From NCBI RefSeq assembly GCF_032884065.1, contig NW_027062649.1, positions 1,595,355 through 1,659,354 on the forward strand: a DNA stretch of 64,000 nt. Reading direction: 5' to 3'. The notes under the pieces are model-generated. The model was not told the origin of the DNA, made no database searches, and saw nothing but the letters and a program-made list of their open reading frames with translations. Shown here one piece after another: positions 23,617-37,356 of the stretch (the stretch's first letter is position 1; each line of letters begins with the position of its first letter). This DNA comes from Artemia franciscana. Taxonomy: Eukaryota; Arthropoda; Branchiopoda; Anostraca; Artemiidae. The translations under genes and the position numbers were made by a program.

Positions 23617-24036
23617 TTTTAATCAAACAGTTCGTGGTGACGAACGTGGTAAAAGGCGTCCCGGTTCAATAGTAACCAAACTCTTAACACAAAATTTTTA
23701 TACGAATAGAATCCCCAAAAAAAGTTTATTCTGATTTTAAATATATAAGTTTCATCAAGTTTTATCTTACCCATCAAACTTTACAAGCCTGAGAAAATTT
23801 ACCTTATTTTTGAAAAAAAGGAAAAACCCTCTAAAAGTCAAAAAATCTAGACAAAAATCTTACCATCAGATTTTGCGCATTAGAAAACCGAACTGTAGAG
23901 GTTTGAAGCTTTTTATTGGAATAAATACAGATTTTTGTAGTTCTGCAAGAAGAAAGATCAGGGATGCATGTTCATTTATTTTTACCAGAGGTTTATCATA
24001 TCAACTCATTCGAACGGAAATTAAAAGTTCTAGTGC
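23617..24036 (+). repeat. Dispersed repeat R, right actin flank
   Basis: Mirror of 10215-10634. Head ATCAAACAGTTCGTGG at 23622, tail GTTCTAGTGC at about 24036. Confidence 0.8.
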
Positions 24037-25636
24037 TTTTTTTATAAAACAAACTTTAATTAATTAATAATATTTCTTATTTAAAAAGCTGCATTTTTAT
24101 GCACAATCTTGATGAGTGGGCGTTCTCAAATTGAGTGCCAAAAATAGATAAAATTAATTTCTTTTCTGGAAAATTCTGATGGCTTATGCTCAATTGGCAG
24201 ATGAGAAGAGGAAAGATGGCTACACAAATCAAAATAATTCAATTTTTTTTTATTTTAATAACAAAAGGCACTAGGTGTATCAATTTACTTTAAAATGAGC
24301 AATTAAACAACTCTCTACGATGCTCCAGTGCCAATATAAATGTGGAAAAGAAAAAAAAGAGAAAAACCATGCTGTATATGAAGATTATAGTGGTTGTAGC
24401 CACTTTCCCTGAACTTCAAACCAATATTTTTTTCATGTTGTTCAAGCCAGGGGACGAAAAGTTTCAAATATAGGGTTTCAGACAAGGTGGTTCTAATAGT
24501 GTACTTGGTAGCACAAAAGTGCGCTTGGTTTCATTAGGGTAATGGACTATTTATTTTTTACTATGGGGTGGAAAGTCTCTTATTAGTTTGCTAGCTACAG
24601 CTGCAACCCGGAAAATTTTTAAAATGTACTTGTTTTAGTTACTTCCTAGCTAAAATAATGAAGATAGCCGCAGGGCTTAGTTCTCTTTTCTATAATCTTC
24701 ATTATTCAAGCCAAGGTGCTGTAAGTTTCTTATATAAGGGTGCTTCAATATATATAGTTTGTGCTTCAATTCTAACCCTATTTTTTGGAGTTCTTGGGTA
24801 TTGTATTTCTTATTATTGGACCAGATCATCTCTTGCTTAGGTGCTAGCTACCATTGCAACCCAGATACTAGGTTACAATCTACCACTAAAACCTTGTTCA
24901 TTTAAGTATAACGCAAACTATTTTAAAAATAAGTCCTTAAAAACCAAATTAGCACAGTAAAAAGATTGTCGGAATTCTACTCAGAAGGTCCCAGGCTCAG
25001 TTCCTGCTGGAGGCAATTTTTATACATTTGATGATTTAAAGTATAGGAAAACTGATATTAAAACTTGCACATGAGATCCTCTTGACTAGCAATTTGGATG
25101 ATCGATCCTTGACCGATGTAACTCTTAGATAGAATGACAGAAAACAATTTTTCAAAGAAAATTTAAAACATGAAAATACTTATGGCTTTTTCTTATCTGT
25201 TACATTAAGAGACAAACCTCAGAGAATCAGGTGGCTAATACTTAATTTAATTTGTTTGGCCGTTTTGCTTCGGGTTACCTTTGGCCATTATGAAATACAT
25301 ATAGCCCGAACCTTCGTTTTTAAGCAGAGGTTTGGTAGACATTGATGACCTTATCAAACCTAATCATCATCGTTATTATTTCATCATCTGTTACAGTAAG
25401 AGACAAGCCTTAGAGTTGTTTTTAACGAAGGTTTATCGCAAAGGTTATAACCGCTAAGGTTATTATGTCAACTGCAAAATATTCATGATACCCGAGCAAT
25501 AATTTGTATTGTTTATTTCAATCTAGGAAATTACCTGGAAATTTTAAAATTAGTTTTGTTTTTTGTTAGGTTCTTGCTACTTGACGAGTGACTTTAACTT
25601 GTAATGTCATTTTATAGTAAGAATTACAAAAAAAAT

Positions 25637-26764
25637 ATGACAGAAGATATAGTTGCAATTGTTATTGATAATGGGTCAGGTATTTGTAAAGCAGGATTTT
25701 CAGGAGATGATGCCCCAAAAACATTGTTTCCTGCTGTGGTTGGACGTCCAAAACATACGGGAGTAATGATTAATGCTGGTAGCCAGGATACTTATGTAGG
25801 TGATGACGCTCAAGCAAAAAGGGGAATTTTGAGACTTAAGTATCCTGTTGAGCATGGGATTGTCACAGATTGGGACGATATGGAAAAGATCTGGCACCAT
25901 ACCTTCTACAATGAACTTCGAGTTGCCCCAGAAGAACACCCAATTTTACTCACAGAAGCGCCTCTTAACCCAAAAGCCAACAGAGAAAAAATGACTCAAA
26001 TCATGTTCGAAACTTTTAACACCCCTGCTATGTATGTTGCCATCCAAGCCGTCCTTTCCCTCTATGCATCTGGAAGAACCACTGGTATCGTTCTTGACTC
26101 TGGTGATGGTGTCACCCACACCGTACCCATTTACGAAGGCTATGCCCTCCAACATGCCATTTTGAGATTGGATCTTGCTGGTCGAGATTTGACCGATTAT
26201 TTGATGAGAATTTTAACTGAGCGAGGATATTCCTTTACTACCACTGCCGAAAGAGAAATCGTTCGTGATATCAAAGAACAACTTTGCTATGTTGCTCTGG
26301 ACTTCGAAGAGGAGATAGCATCTGCCACTAACTCAGCATCTCTTGAACAGAACTATAAGCTACCTGATGGTCAGGTCATCACTATAGGCAATGAGAGATT
26401 CAGATGCCCAGAAGCCTTATTCCAGCCATCTTTTCTTGGTATGGAATCCTACGGCATTCACGAAACTACATACAAGAGTATTATGAAATGCGACGTCGAC
26501 ATCAGAAAGGATCTCTATGCCAGCATCGTTTTGTCTGGTGGCTCTACCATGTACCCTAGCATTGCTGAAAGAATGCAAAAGGAAATTACTGCGCTTGCAC
26601 CATCCACCATGAAGATCAAAGTTATTGCCCCGCCTGAGCGTAAATACTCAGTATGGATTGGTGGCTCTATCTTAGCTTCACTCTCAACATTCCAAGAGAT
26701 GTGGATTTCTAAGCAGGAATACGACGAGTCTGGACCATCCATTGTTCATAGAAAATGTTTTTAA
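25637..26764 (+). CDS. Actin (right arm copy)
   Basis: Identical at the protein level to the left copy over all 375 residues, and over 11 more in the upstream-extended frame. The overlapping frames on the opposite strand also translate identically in both copies, so the DNA is identical or nearly so. The ATG at 25637 is preferred because TTTTATAG with AG at 25616-25617 looks like the acceptor of a leader intron and because family members start here. Length is normal for actin (375-376). AATAAA occurs near 27075. No target-site duplication or poly(A) tail marks it as a retrocopy, but it lacks introns within the coding region. Confidence 0.93.
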   Translation: MTEDIVAIVIDNGSGICKAGFSGDDAPKTLFPAVVGRPKHTGVMINAGSQDTYVGDDAQAKRGILRLKYPVEHGIVTDWDDMEKIWHHTFYNELRVAPEEHPILLTEAPLNPKANREKMTQIMFETFNTPAMYVAIQAVLSLYASGRTTGIVLDSGDGVTHTVPIYEGYALQHAILRLDLAGRDLTDYLMRILTERGYSFTTTAEREIVRDIKEQLCYVALDFEEEIASATNSASLEQNYKLPDGQVITIGNERFRCPEALFQPSFLGMESYGIHETTYKSIMKCDVDIRKDLYASIVLSGGSTMYPSIAERMQKEITALAPSTMKIKVIAPPERKYSVWIGGSILASLSTFQEMWISKQEYDESGPSIVHRKCF

Positions 26765-27335
26765 CTTGTTATGCCAAAAAGCGAACATACCACAAAATGT
26801 AACATTGATGAAGAAATTCTGTTGAATGATGAGATCATTATCTTACGTTTAATTTGGCTTAAATAGGGGAATAAGACTGACTCAGATACTGGTTATCATT
26901 CGTTAATAAGCAAGGAATGAAAGTTTTTTCTTGCTTCTCAGTTTTTGAAGGCTTTTATTATTTTTGGTTATGTAATTAAATGAAGGAACAATCATAAATG
27001 TTTTTTGGTCAAGAGTGGACATAAAGTCAATTAAATTAAAAGATAATCTTTGATACTCGTCTGTTACCATTTCAAAAATAAAAGGCCCTTGGCTTTTTTC
27101 TTTTTATCTATAGATGGTCAAATTACAGAAGTGATCGATATATTTAGTCTACAACAGTAAATAGCAACCAAGTAAGGTCCGGATTTTAGCAATAACAAGA
27201 AGCCAAGTAAGATCCAGGTTGCAGCGGTAGCTAGCGAACTCATAGTAAAAAACAAATAGATTCTGATAAAAGCAGAAGTACACTATTAGAACTGCCTTGT
27301 TCAATACCGCTATATAGGAAAATAACTGTCCCTTG

Positions 27336-27426
27336 GCTGTTTTTGTAATACATCGACACGCCTTCTTTTTTTACTAGCTCTGTCAGCCGCAAGCCTGATT
27401 TCGCGTTGCTCTAGTGGTTCCTCGAC
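27336..27426 (-). pseudogene. Helitron N-terminal basic remnant (N')
   Basis: Mirror of 6826-6915; EQREIRLAADRASKKRRR on the minus strand. Confidence 0.7.
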
Positions 27427-27791
27427 ATGCCTTCATTGATATAAAGCGAATAATTTCTCTTTGACGTTAGTAATACTTTCTCTTTGAGCTACAATATAAT
27501 GGTACTTTTTTTCTTAGCTGCAAAAATTTATAAAGACATCATATTGAATATGACGTCATGTATTATATATTGACGTCATATTGTAACAGACAACAGATAA
27601 CAGACAACACACAGTACATCTATATATATAAGAACTAGCTGTTGGGGTGGCGCTTCGCACCACCCCAACACCTAGTTGGTGAGGCGCTTCGCGCCCCCCC
27701 AAGCCCCCCCCGCGCGCGTAAGTCGTTACGCGCCATATTAGTTTTTTTGTAGTTTTTACCTTTTTTAGTTTTTTTCTTCTTTTGTATTAAT

Positions 27792-27871
27792 GCTAAAGCC
27801 AAGGTTCAAACCTGGAGCCTCTCGGACCTAGAACCTGAAACATAACGCTTTACCAACTCAGCTACTTCGGC
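27792..27871 (-). tRNA. tRNA-like sequence in F' (probably a pseudogene)
   Basis: Right-arm counterpart of 6380-6459 with the same pol III boxes. Confidence 0.4.
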
Positions 27872-28227
27872 TTGAATACATTCGTTTTGAGCAGCTTCCT
27901 CGGGTGTTGCCATTGTAGGTTCTTCAGTCAATTTATAATTATAAATTTCTCTTTCAACGGTCTTCTTACAATTAAAAATTTGTCTTTGAACGATATTCTT
28001 AAATACCTGTGTCCTGGTCGTCATTTATATTCCCTGTGTCCCGGTCGTCATTTGTGTCCCGGTATCCCAGTCTGTAATTTCTCTTTGAGTGTCCCGATCG
28101 TTATTTATATTCCCTCTGTCCCGGTCGTCATTTGTGTCCCGGTCTGTAATTTCTCTTTGAGTGTTTTTTCTTTTTAGTATTTTTTAGTTTTTTACATTAT
28201 TTCTTTTTTCAGTTTTCTTTTTCTTCT

Positions 28228-28557
28228 TTATTTTTCAGCTTCACTATGAAATACATATCGCCGAACCTTTGTTTTTTTAACTAAAATCTGGTAGGCATTG
28301 ATGACCTTATCCAAGTCAAAATCCCAAACCCAATCATCATCGCTATCATTTTCAGTTTTGATATATTTTGACTCTCGCTGTCCAGGTGGATCTTCATCTA
28401 ACTGTGCATTTTTGCGTTCTTTAGCCTCAAGCCTGTTTCCTTGCTGTTCTTTTGATTCCTCGGCACGCTTTCTTTTCTGACTTTCTCTATCAGCAGCAAG
28501 TTTTTTGGCATAGACTCTTTGAGCATCTTCATCGGTTTTTTGCCATTGTAAGTTCAT
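28228..28557 (-). CDS. 109-aa Helitron-derived ORF (right arm)
   Basis: Same translation as 5694-6023: basic ESQKRKRAEESKEQQGNRL unit followed by acidic DSDDDWVWDFDLDKVINAY. Expression is not shown by anything in the sequence. Confidence 0.35.
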   Translation of the reverse strand: MNLQWQKTDEDAQRVYAKKLAADRESQKRKRAEESKEQQGNRLEAKERKNAQLDEDPPGQRESKYIKTENDSDDDWVWDFDLDKVINAYQILVKKTKVRRYVFHSEAEK

Positions 28558-29240
28558 CAGTCATTTTCAACTTAAACATTAATAGATTTCTACGTGAACA
28601 TATATGTCTTAAATATCTTTAATGACGTCACCATCATAGCAAAAATGACGACAACTAACTTCATGACGTCAGTCGACACAGAAACATGACGTCACCCGAC
28701 AGACAGACACACAGACAGACAACTTATTTTTATATATATAGATAAGTTGTTTGAGTGATGACTGACATCACACATGTTTGTTGACTGACGTCATGTTAGT
28801 CGATTGACGCCATTATAAGGATTTAATATTATGCCGTCATGTATGTATTATGTATGTTTGTATATGACGTCAAAGTCTTTGTATATGACGTCATTATAAG
28901 TATATAAGAAAGCGTTTCAAAGAGAAATTTTTAGTATAGATCTTAAAATGACAGAAGAAACAGCCGCGGAAGCTGCTCAAATAGTTAATTCAAAGAGAAG
29001 TTTTAGTATAAATCTACTATGGCAGTAGAAGCAGCCGAGAAAGCTGCTCAAAGAGTTAATGCCAAAAAGGCTTGGGGCTAAATAATGTAAAAACGCGCAG
29101 TTAGATGAAAATCAACTTGGACAGCGAGAATCAAAACGTATCAAAACTAAAAATGATAGCGATGATGATTGGGTCTGGAATTTATGCTTAGATAAGGTCA
29201 TCAAAGCCGAACAAAGGTTCGGCGATATCCTATCATTTTT

Positions 29241-29790
29241 TTGGTAGAAGCCAACGCCTATCGCTTTAATATTAAATTGATAAATTCAGCCACTAACAAA
29301 GAAATGGATAATAAATGCAGCACAATGAAATACTATGCCTATAGATTAATGATTCGTCCTTTATTACATTTACATATAATCCATCTTGGGATTAGATACA
29401 ACAGCTTATACATCCTTAGACAATCGCCGGTTCATAGACATGACACGACGGCCCGTGTCTTCCGGCAAAAGTTGCTCTCCTTCATCTCCTACAGAGCTAT
29501 GGGAGAAATGCAAACCGCAAATGGCCGAGAATGTACTCCACCGAATACGGCTAGAAAGGTCAGATGTGACCTTGGACTTTACAACAGAAATTTGTAACTG
29601 CACTTTAGTTCTGATTGAAGATTTGTGTTTATCTATTGCAAACAAACTTATCAAACATTTGGGAATACCTTCACCTAAACGTACTGTTTCTATTTCTACA
29701 TGTGTAGAATGGGATCGTGAACAAAGTTACAACACAATTGATCTATTGTCGTATGTTACAGACCGGGACACCGGGGATCAAGGAATATAA
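29241..29790 (+). pseudogene. Helitron protein fragment (M')
   Basis: Mirror of 4459-5008 with identical translations in the two overlapping frames (ANAYRFNIKLINSATNKE; LVLIEDLCLSIANKLIKHL). Confidence 0.7.
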
Positions 29791-29862
29791 ATGACGACCG
29801 GGACACTCACAGAGAAATTACAGACCAGGACGCGAGGATACAAATGACAAGCGGGACATCTA

Positions 29863-29892
<30 letters not shown>

Positions 29893-29895
<3 letters not shown>

Positions 29896-31470
29896 TCTAT
29901 ATATATAAAAATAAGTTGTCTGTCTGTGGATGGATGGGTCAGGTGACGTCACCTGAAAAAACTGGATCAGGTGACGTCAAAACTGAAAAAACTAAAAAAG
30001 GCAAAAACTACAAAAAAACTAAAAACTAATAAAAAAAATAAAAAAGCTAAAAAACTAAAAAAACTAAAAAAAGGCAAAAACTACAAAAAAAACTAAAAAC
30101 TAATAAAAAAGCTAAAAAACTAAAAAAACTAAAAAAAGGCAAAAACTACAAAAAAAACTAAAAACTAATAAAAAAAAATAAAAAAGCTAAAAAACTAAAA
30201 AAACTAAAAAAACTAAAAAAAAGATAAAAAACTAAAAAAACTAAAAACTAAAAAAAAAGGAAAAAACTGAAAAATAAGCTAAAATAAAGGTAAAAACCAA
30301 TAAAAAACTAAAAAAAAAAACTGAAAAAACTAAAAAAAGGCAAAAACTACAAAAAAAAACTAAAAACTAATAAAAAAAGTAAAAAAGCTAAAAAACTAAA
30401 AAAAAACTAAAAAAACTAAAAAAAGGTAAAAAACTAAAAAAAATAAAAAATAAAAAAAAACTAAAAAAAAGGAAAAAACTGAAAAATAAGCTAAAATAAA
30501 GGTAAAAACCAATATAAAACTAAAAAGAAAAAAAGGAAAAAACTAAAAAAAATTTTCATCTAAAAAACTAAAAAAAACTAAAAAAGGTAAAAACTAAAAG
30601 AACTAAAAAAGAAAAAAATAAATGACGAAACTCAAAGAGAAAGCGACCAGGACAAAAGGAATGTTCGATTAGCAATCAACAAAGCACCGGGACACAGGGA
30701 GTATAAATGACGACCAGGGCATAAGTAAAAAAAAAAAAACTATCTATATATATAAAAATAAGTTGTCTGTGGATCGTGGATCAGGTGACGTCACCTGAAA
30801 AAACTGGATCAGGTGACGTCAAAACTGAAAAAACTAAAAAAAGGCAAAAACTACAAAAAAAACTAAAAACTAATAAAAAAAAATACACCGGGATACAAAT
30901 GACGACCGGGACACAGGGAATATAAATGACGACCGGGACACAGGGACACAACTACAACGGGGACACCGGGGGAAACAGGGGGATATAAATGACGACCGGG
31001 ACAAAAAAACTAAAAAGAAAAAAAAAAGAAAAACTAATAAAAAAACTAAAAAATCTAAAAATCTAAATAAGCTAAAAAAGAAAAAAAAGGAAAAAAATAA
31101 AGGAGAAAAACAAAACTAAAAAACGAATGTATATACAGACCGGGACACCGGGATACAAATGACGACCGGGACACAGGGAATATAAATGACGACCGGGACA
31201 CAGGGACACAACTACAACGGGGACACCGGGGGAAACAGGGGGATGTAAATGACGACCGGGACACCGGGACAGGGAATGGTCGATTAGCAATCACCATCAA
31301 CAAAGCTCAAGGGCAATCATTAGAATCATGAGGTATAGATCTGAATACAGATTGTTTTCCCATGGACCATTATATGTTGCATGTTCAAGAGTCGGTAAAC
31401 CTGACAATCTATTTATATGCAAAGACAATGGGACAGCAAAGAATGTTGTATAAGTTTTACGTAGTTAAAA

Positions 31471-31554
<84 letters not shown>

Positions 31555-31606
31555 ATAGACAATGGGACAGCAAAGAATGTTGTATAAGTTTTACGTAGTT
31601 AAAACC

Positions 31607-31680
<74 letters not shown>

Positions 31681-31833
31681 ATATTCACAGGTGGGACATA
31701 GGGACACAACTACAATGGCGCGTAACTATTATGGCGCGTAACGACTTACGCGCGCGGGGGGGCTTGGGGGGGGCGCGAAGCGCCCCCACCAACTAGGTGT
31801 TGGGGTGGCGCGAAGCGCCACCCCAACAGCTAG
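29893..31833 (+). mobile_element. E-type Helitron E1 (with an inner 5' end)
   Basis: 5' A|TC at 29893, 3' hairpin and CTAG at 31830-31833. A second 5' end at 30743 follows a poly-A stretch, so an element of about 1.09 kb (30743-31833) is probably nested in an older one that lost its 3' end. Its first 1.66 kb is the reverse complement of 18034-19696. Confidence 0.7.
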
Positions 31834-31834
31834 T

Positions 31835-33833
<1,999 letters not shown>

Positions 33834-34100
33834 TATATAAATAAGTTGTTTGTTTGTGTGTGTCTGTTGACTGACGTCTTGTTTTTGTGTTGATTGATGT
33901 CATCTTTGTCGACTGACGTCATTATAAGGATTGAGCTGTATGTCGTCACGAAGTTGTTTGTCGCATTGTTTGTTATGACGAGGCTTATTATATGACGTCA
34001 TTATAAGTATTTAAGAAGATCGTTCAAAGAGAAATTTTTAATTGTAAAATAACAAAAGAACCTACGACGGCAACAGCCAAGGAAGCTGCTCAAAGAGTCT

Positions 34101-34625
34101 ATGCCAAAAGACGCGGCTAATAGAGAAAGTATGAAAAGAAAACGTGCCGAGGAATCACAACGTCACCGTGAAAACAGGCTTGCAGCTGATAGAGAAAGTA
34201 AAAAAAGAAAGCCTGTCGAGGAACCAGAAAGTATGAAAAGAAAGCGTGCCGAGGAATCACAAGAACAGCGTAAAAACAGGCATGCGGCTAATAGTGAAAG
34301 TCTGAAAAGAAAGCGGTCCGAGGAACCACAACAACAGCGTGAAAACAGGCTTGCGTCTCAAAGAGAAATCACCAAAAGTAAGCGTGCCGAGGAATCACAA
34401 CAACAGCGTGAAAACAGGCTTGCGTCTCAAAAAGAATTCACCAAAAGAAAGCGTGCCGAGGAATCACAAGAGCAACCTGAAAATTTTCGCCTGACATTCA
34501 GGTACAGCCCAATTGATGATTATAGCTTGAGTAGATGTGTTCAAATCGGGACTCTGTCTAGAATGTGTCCCTATTACAAGGCCTTGAAATTTAATGGTGA
34601 AACAATGGGAATGGGAATGTGTTGA
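34101..34625 (+). pseudogene. Helitron N-terminal basic repeat region (H)
   Basis: 174 codons, same as 3510-4034 except Met for Val at residue 11 and Thr for Ala in RLTFRYSP. KRKRAEESQ-QREN repeats lead into the Helitron-like N domain, and KVKLPLLAAPPEPLKTLL continues in another frame after the stop. Confidence 0.75.
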
Positions 34626-34787
34626 GCCTCAGGAAAAGTTAAACTTCCTCTACTGGCTGCACCACCAGAGCCATTGAAGACTTTGCTTACTGGAACTACA
34701 TCAGAATCTAAGCGTGTTTTTTTTATCAAAGATCAGAAAATATAAGTCGATGCTACGAGGCCCTACAATATCTTATCATTTTCTGGG

Positions 34788-35807
34788 ATGAAGCCGACGT
34801 CTATCATTTTAATAATAAATTGCAACATCCATCCAATAACAAACAAACGGATAAGAAATGCAGCGCAATGCATTAATTTATGCACTAATTTATGGGCACA
34901 CGCAAAAACATTAAAATTAACAACAAATGTGCGTGTCCGATTGCAAAACGATGACACTGGTCAAACATTTTCAGATCAATTGCTGGCAATTGGAAACGGA
35001 AAGCTCCCAGCAGACTCAATTTCAGGACGTATACAATACCTGCTGAATTCTGTAATTTAGTGACGTCCAAAAATGAATTGATTGAAAAAGTATTTCCGAA
35101 TATTCTAAACAATTATAAAAATAATAAATGGCTAAGTGAAAGAGCGATGCTTGCACCCAAAAATATAGACGTCCACGAAATCAACAATATTGTTTTGACC
35201 AAGATTCGAGACCAGGCAGTCCTTTACAAGTCAGTCGACACAGTTTTGGAACCAAATGAGGCGGTTAATTATCTATCTGAATTTTTAAATTCCGTGAATC
35301 TTTCAGGGTTTCCACCACACGTGCTACAACTAAAAATAGGCGTACCAATAATACTGTTAAGAAATATCAACCCACCAAAGCTTTGCAATGGCACGCGACT
35401 TGCCGTAAAAAACAATGGAAAACGTAATAGAGGCCACAATCTTGACAGGGCCTTTTGAGGGTGAGGCTGTTCTTATTCCTCGCATTCCCATGATTCCAAC
35501 GGATCTTCCTTTTCAATTTAAAAGATCGCAATTCCCAATTCGATTAGCATTTGCAATCACCATCAACAAAGCTCAAGGTCAATCATTAGAAAAATATGGT
35601 ATAGATCTCAATACTGATTGTTTTTCCCATGGACAATTGTACGTTGCATGTTCGAGGGTCGTTAAACCTGACAATCTATTTATATGCAGCGACAATTGGA
35701 CAGCGAAGTATATTCGCAGGTTTTACGCAGTTAATTTGTATTGTATCTACCTATCTATCTATCTATATAAAAACGAGTTGTGTGTATGCATGTTTGTTTG
35801 TTTGTAA
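34788..35807 (+). pseudogene. Helitron PIF1-like helicase C-terminal remnant (H)
   Basis: Three consecutive frames: VRVRLQNDDTGQTFSDQLL; LAPKNIDVHEINNIVLTKI with LKIGVPIILLRNINPPKLC; then [19 protein letters not shown] with [13 protein letters not shown]. The breaks match those of H'. About eight residues differ from the left copy here (for example Val/Met, Thr/Ser, Ala/Val, Ser/Pro, Pro/Ser, Ser/Leu, Val/Gly and Arg/Lys). Confidence 0.85.
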
Positions 35808-36039
35808 AAAGAGCGTTTGCATATGACGTTATTATTAGTACATAAGGCTTTGTATATGCACAGACAATGGGAAAGCCAAGAATGTTGTATATTCGCAAGT
35901 TTTACGTAGTTCAAAACACATATATAAATCTATCTATATTCATAGGTGGTACACAGGGATACAACTACAATGGTGCGTAACTAATATGGCGCGTAACGAC
36001 TTACGCGCGCGGGGGGGCTTTGGAGGGGGGGTTATGAAA
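35762..36039 (+). mobile_element. Short nested Helitron fragment U (right arm)
   Basis: Mirror of 2101-2373: 5' A|TC at 35762 then TATATAAAAACGAGTTG. The 3' tail is cut in the G-rich run before the hairpin. It is bounded on the right by Helitron E. Confidence 0.55.
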
Positions 36040-37343
36040 TCTATATATATAAAAATAAGTTGTCTGTCTGTGGATGTGTGGATCAGGTGACGTCACCTGA
36101 AAAAACTGGATCAGGTGACGTCAAAACTGAAAAAACTAAAAAAAGGCAAAAACTACAAAAAAAACTAAAAACTAATAAAAAAAAAAGCTAAAAAACTAAA
36201 AAAACTATAAAGGTAAAAACCAATAAAAAACTAAAAAAAAACTGAAAAAACTAAAAAAAGGCAAAAACTACAAAAAAAAACTAAAAACTAATAAAAAAAG
36301 TAAAAAAGCTAAAAAACTAAAAAAACTAAAAAAACTAAAAAAAGGTAAAAAACTAAAAAAAATAAAAAATAAAAAAAAACTAAAAAAAAGGAAAAAACTG
36401 AAAAATAAGCTAAAATAAAGGTAAAAACCAATAAAAAACTAAAAAGAAAAAAAGGAAAAAACTAATAAATGACGACACTCAAAGAGAAAGCGACCAGGAC
36501 AAAAGGAATGTTCGATTAGCAATCAACAAAGCACCGGGACACAGGGAGTATAAATGACGACCAGGACATAAGTAAAAAAAAAAAAATTAACAAAACTAAA
36601 AAGAAGGTAAAAACTACAAAAAAACTAAAAAGAAAAAAAAACTAAAAACTAATAAAAAAACTAAAAAATCTAAAAATCTAAATAAACTAAAAAAGAAAAA
36701 AAAAGGAAAAAAATAAAGGAGAAAAACAAAACTAAAAAACGAATGTATATACAGACCGGTACACCGGGATACAAATGACGACCGGGACACAGGGAATATA
36801 AATGACGACCGGGACACAGGGACACAACTACAACGGGGACACCGGGGGAAACAGGGGGATATAAATGACGACCGGGACAAAAAAACTAAAAAGAAAAAAA
36901 AAACTAAAAACTAATAAAAAAACTAAAAAATCTAAAAATCTAAATAAGCTAAAAAAGAAAAAAAAAGGAAAAAAATAAAGGAGAAAAACAAAACTAAAAA
37001 ACGAATGTATATACAGACCGGGACACCGGGATACAAATGACGACCGGGACACAGGGAATATAAATGACGACCGGGACACAGGGACACAACTACAACGGGG
37101 ATCTATTTATATGCAAAGACAATGGGACAGCAAAGAATGTTGTATATTCGCAAGTTTTACGTAGTTAAAACCATATATATATATCTATCTATATTCACAG
37201 GTGGGACATAGGGACACAACTACAATGGCGCGTAACTATTATGGCGCGTAACGACTTACGCGCGCGGGGGGGCTTGGGGGGGGCGCGAAGCGCCCCCACC
37301 AACTAGGTGTTGGGGTGGCGCGAAGCGCCACCCCAACAGCTAG
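36040..37343 (+). mobile_element. Helitron E copy inserted only in the right arm
   Basis: TC at 36040-36041 after GGTTATGAAA; hairpin and CTAG ending 37343, then TATATATATATATTTGTC. The left arm (reverse complement of 2078-2105) reads GAAA directly followed by the same 15-base TA/T run and GTC. The insertion is therefore exactly between A and T with no duplication or loss, the Helitron signature. Sequence is nearly the same as 13051-14356. Confidence 0.95.
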
Positions 37344-37356
37344 TATATATATATAT

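Larger units (their letters stand above)
22566..27618 (-). mobile_element. Helitron N' carrying actin (right arm)
   Basis: Mirror of 6634-11677. The 3' CTAG with hairpin is at 22566, the helicase remnant at about 22741-22940 and the N-terminal basic remnant at 27336-27426, all on the minus strand, with actin on plus between them. Small differences from the left copy are visible in noncoding flanks, such as near 23525, 24052, 24450, 24519, 24970 and 27179. Confidence 0.6.
27635..28742 (-). mobile_element. Complete non-autonomous Helitron F' (right arm)
   Basis: Mirror of 5507-6617 at the identical site: CTAG at 27635-27638, TC at 28742 on the minus strand. Confidence 0.88.
27619..29858 (+). 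mobile_element. Helitron M' (right arm), interrupted by F'
   Basis: Mirror of 4391-6633. The 5' TC is at 27619 and F' occupies 27635-28742. Beyond 28743 the body continues with TAAGTTGTTTGAG, TGACGTCA sites and the Helitron fragments at 29241-29790. Confidence 0.75.
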
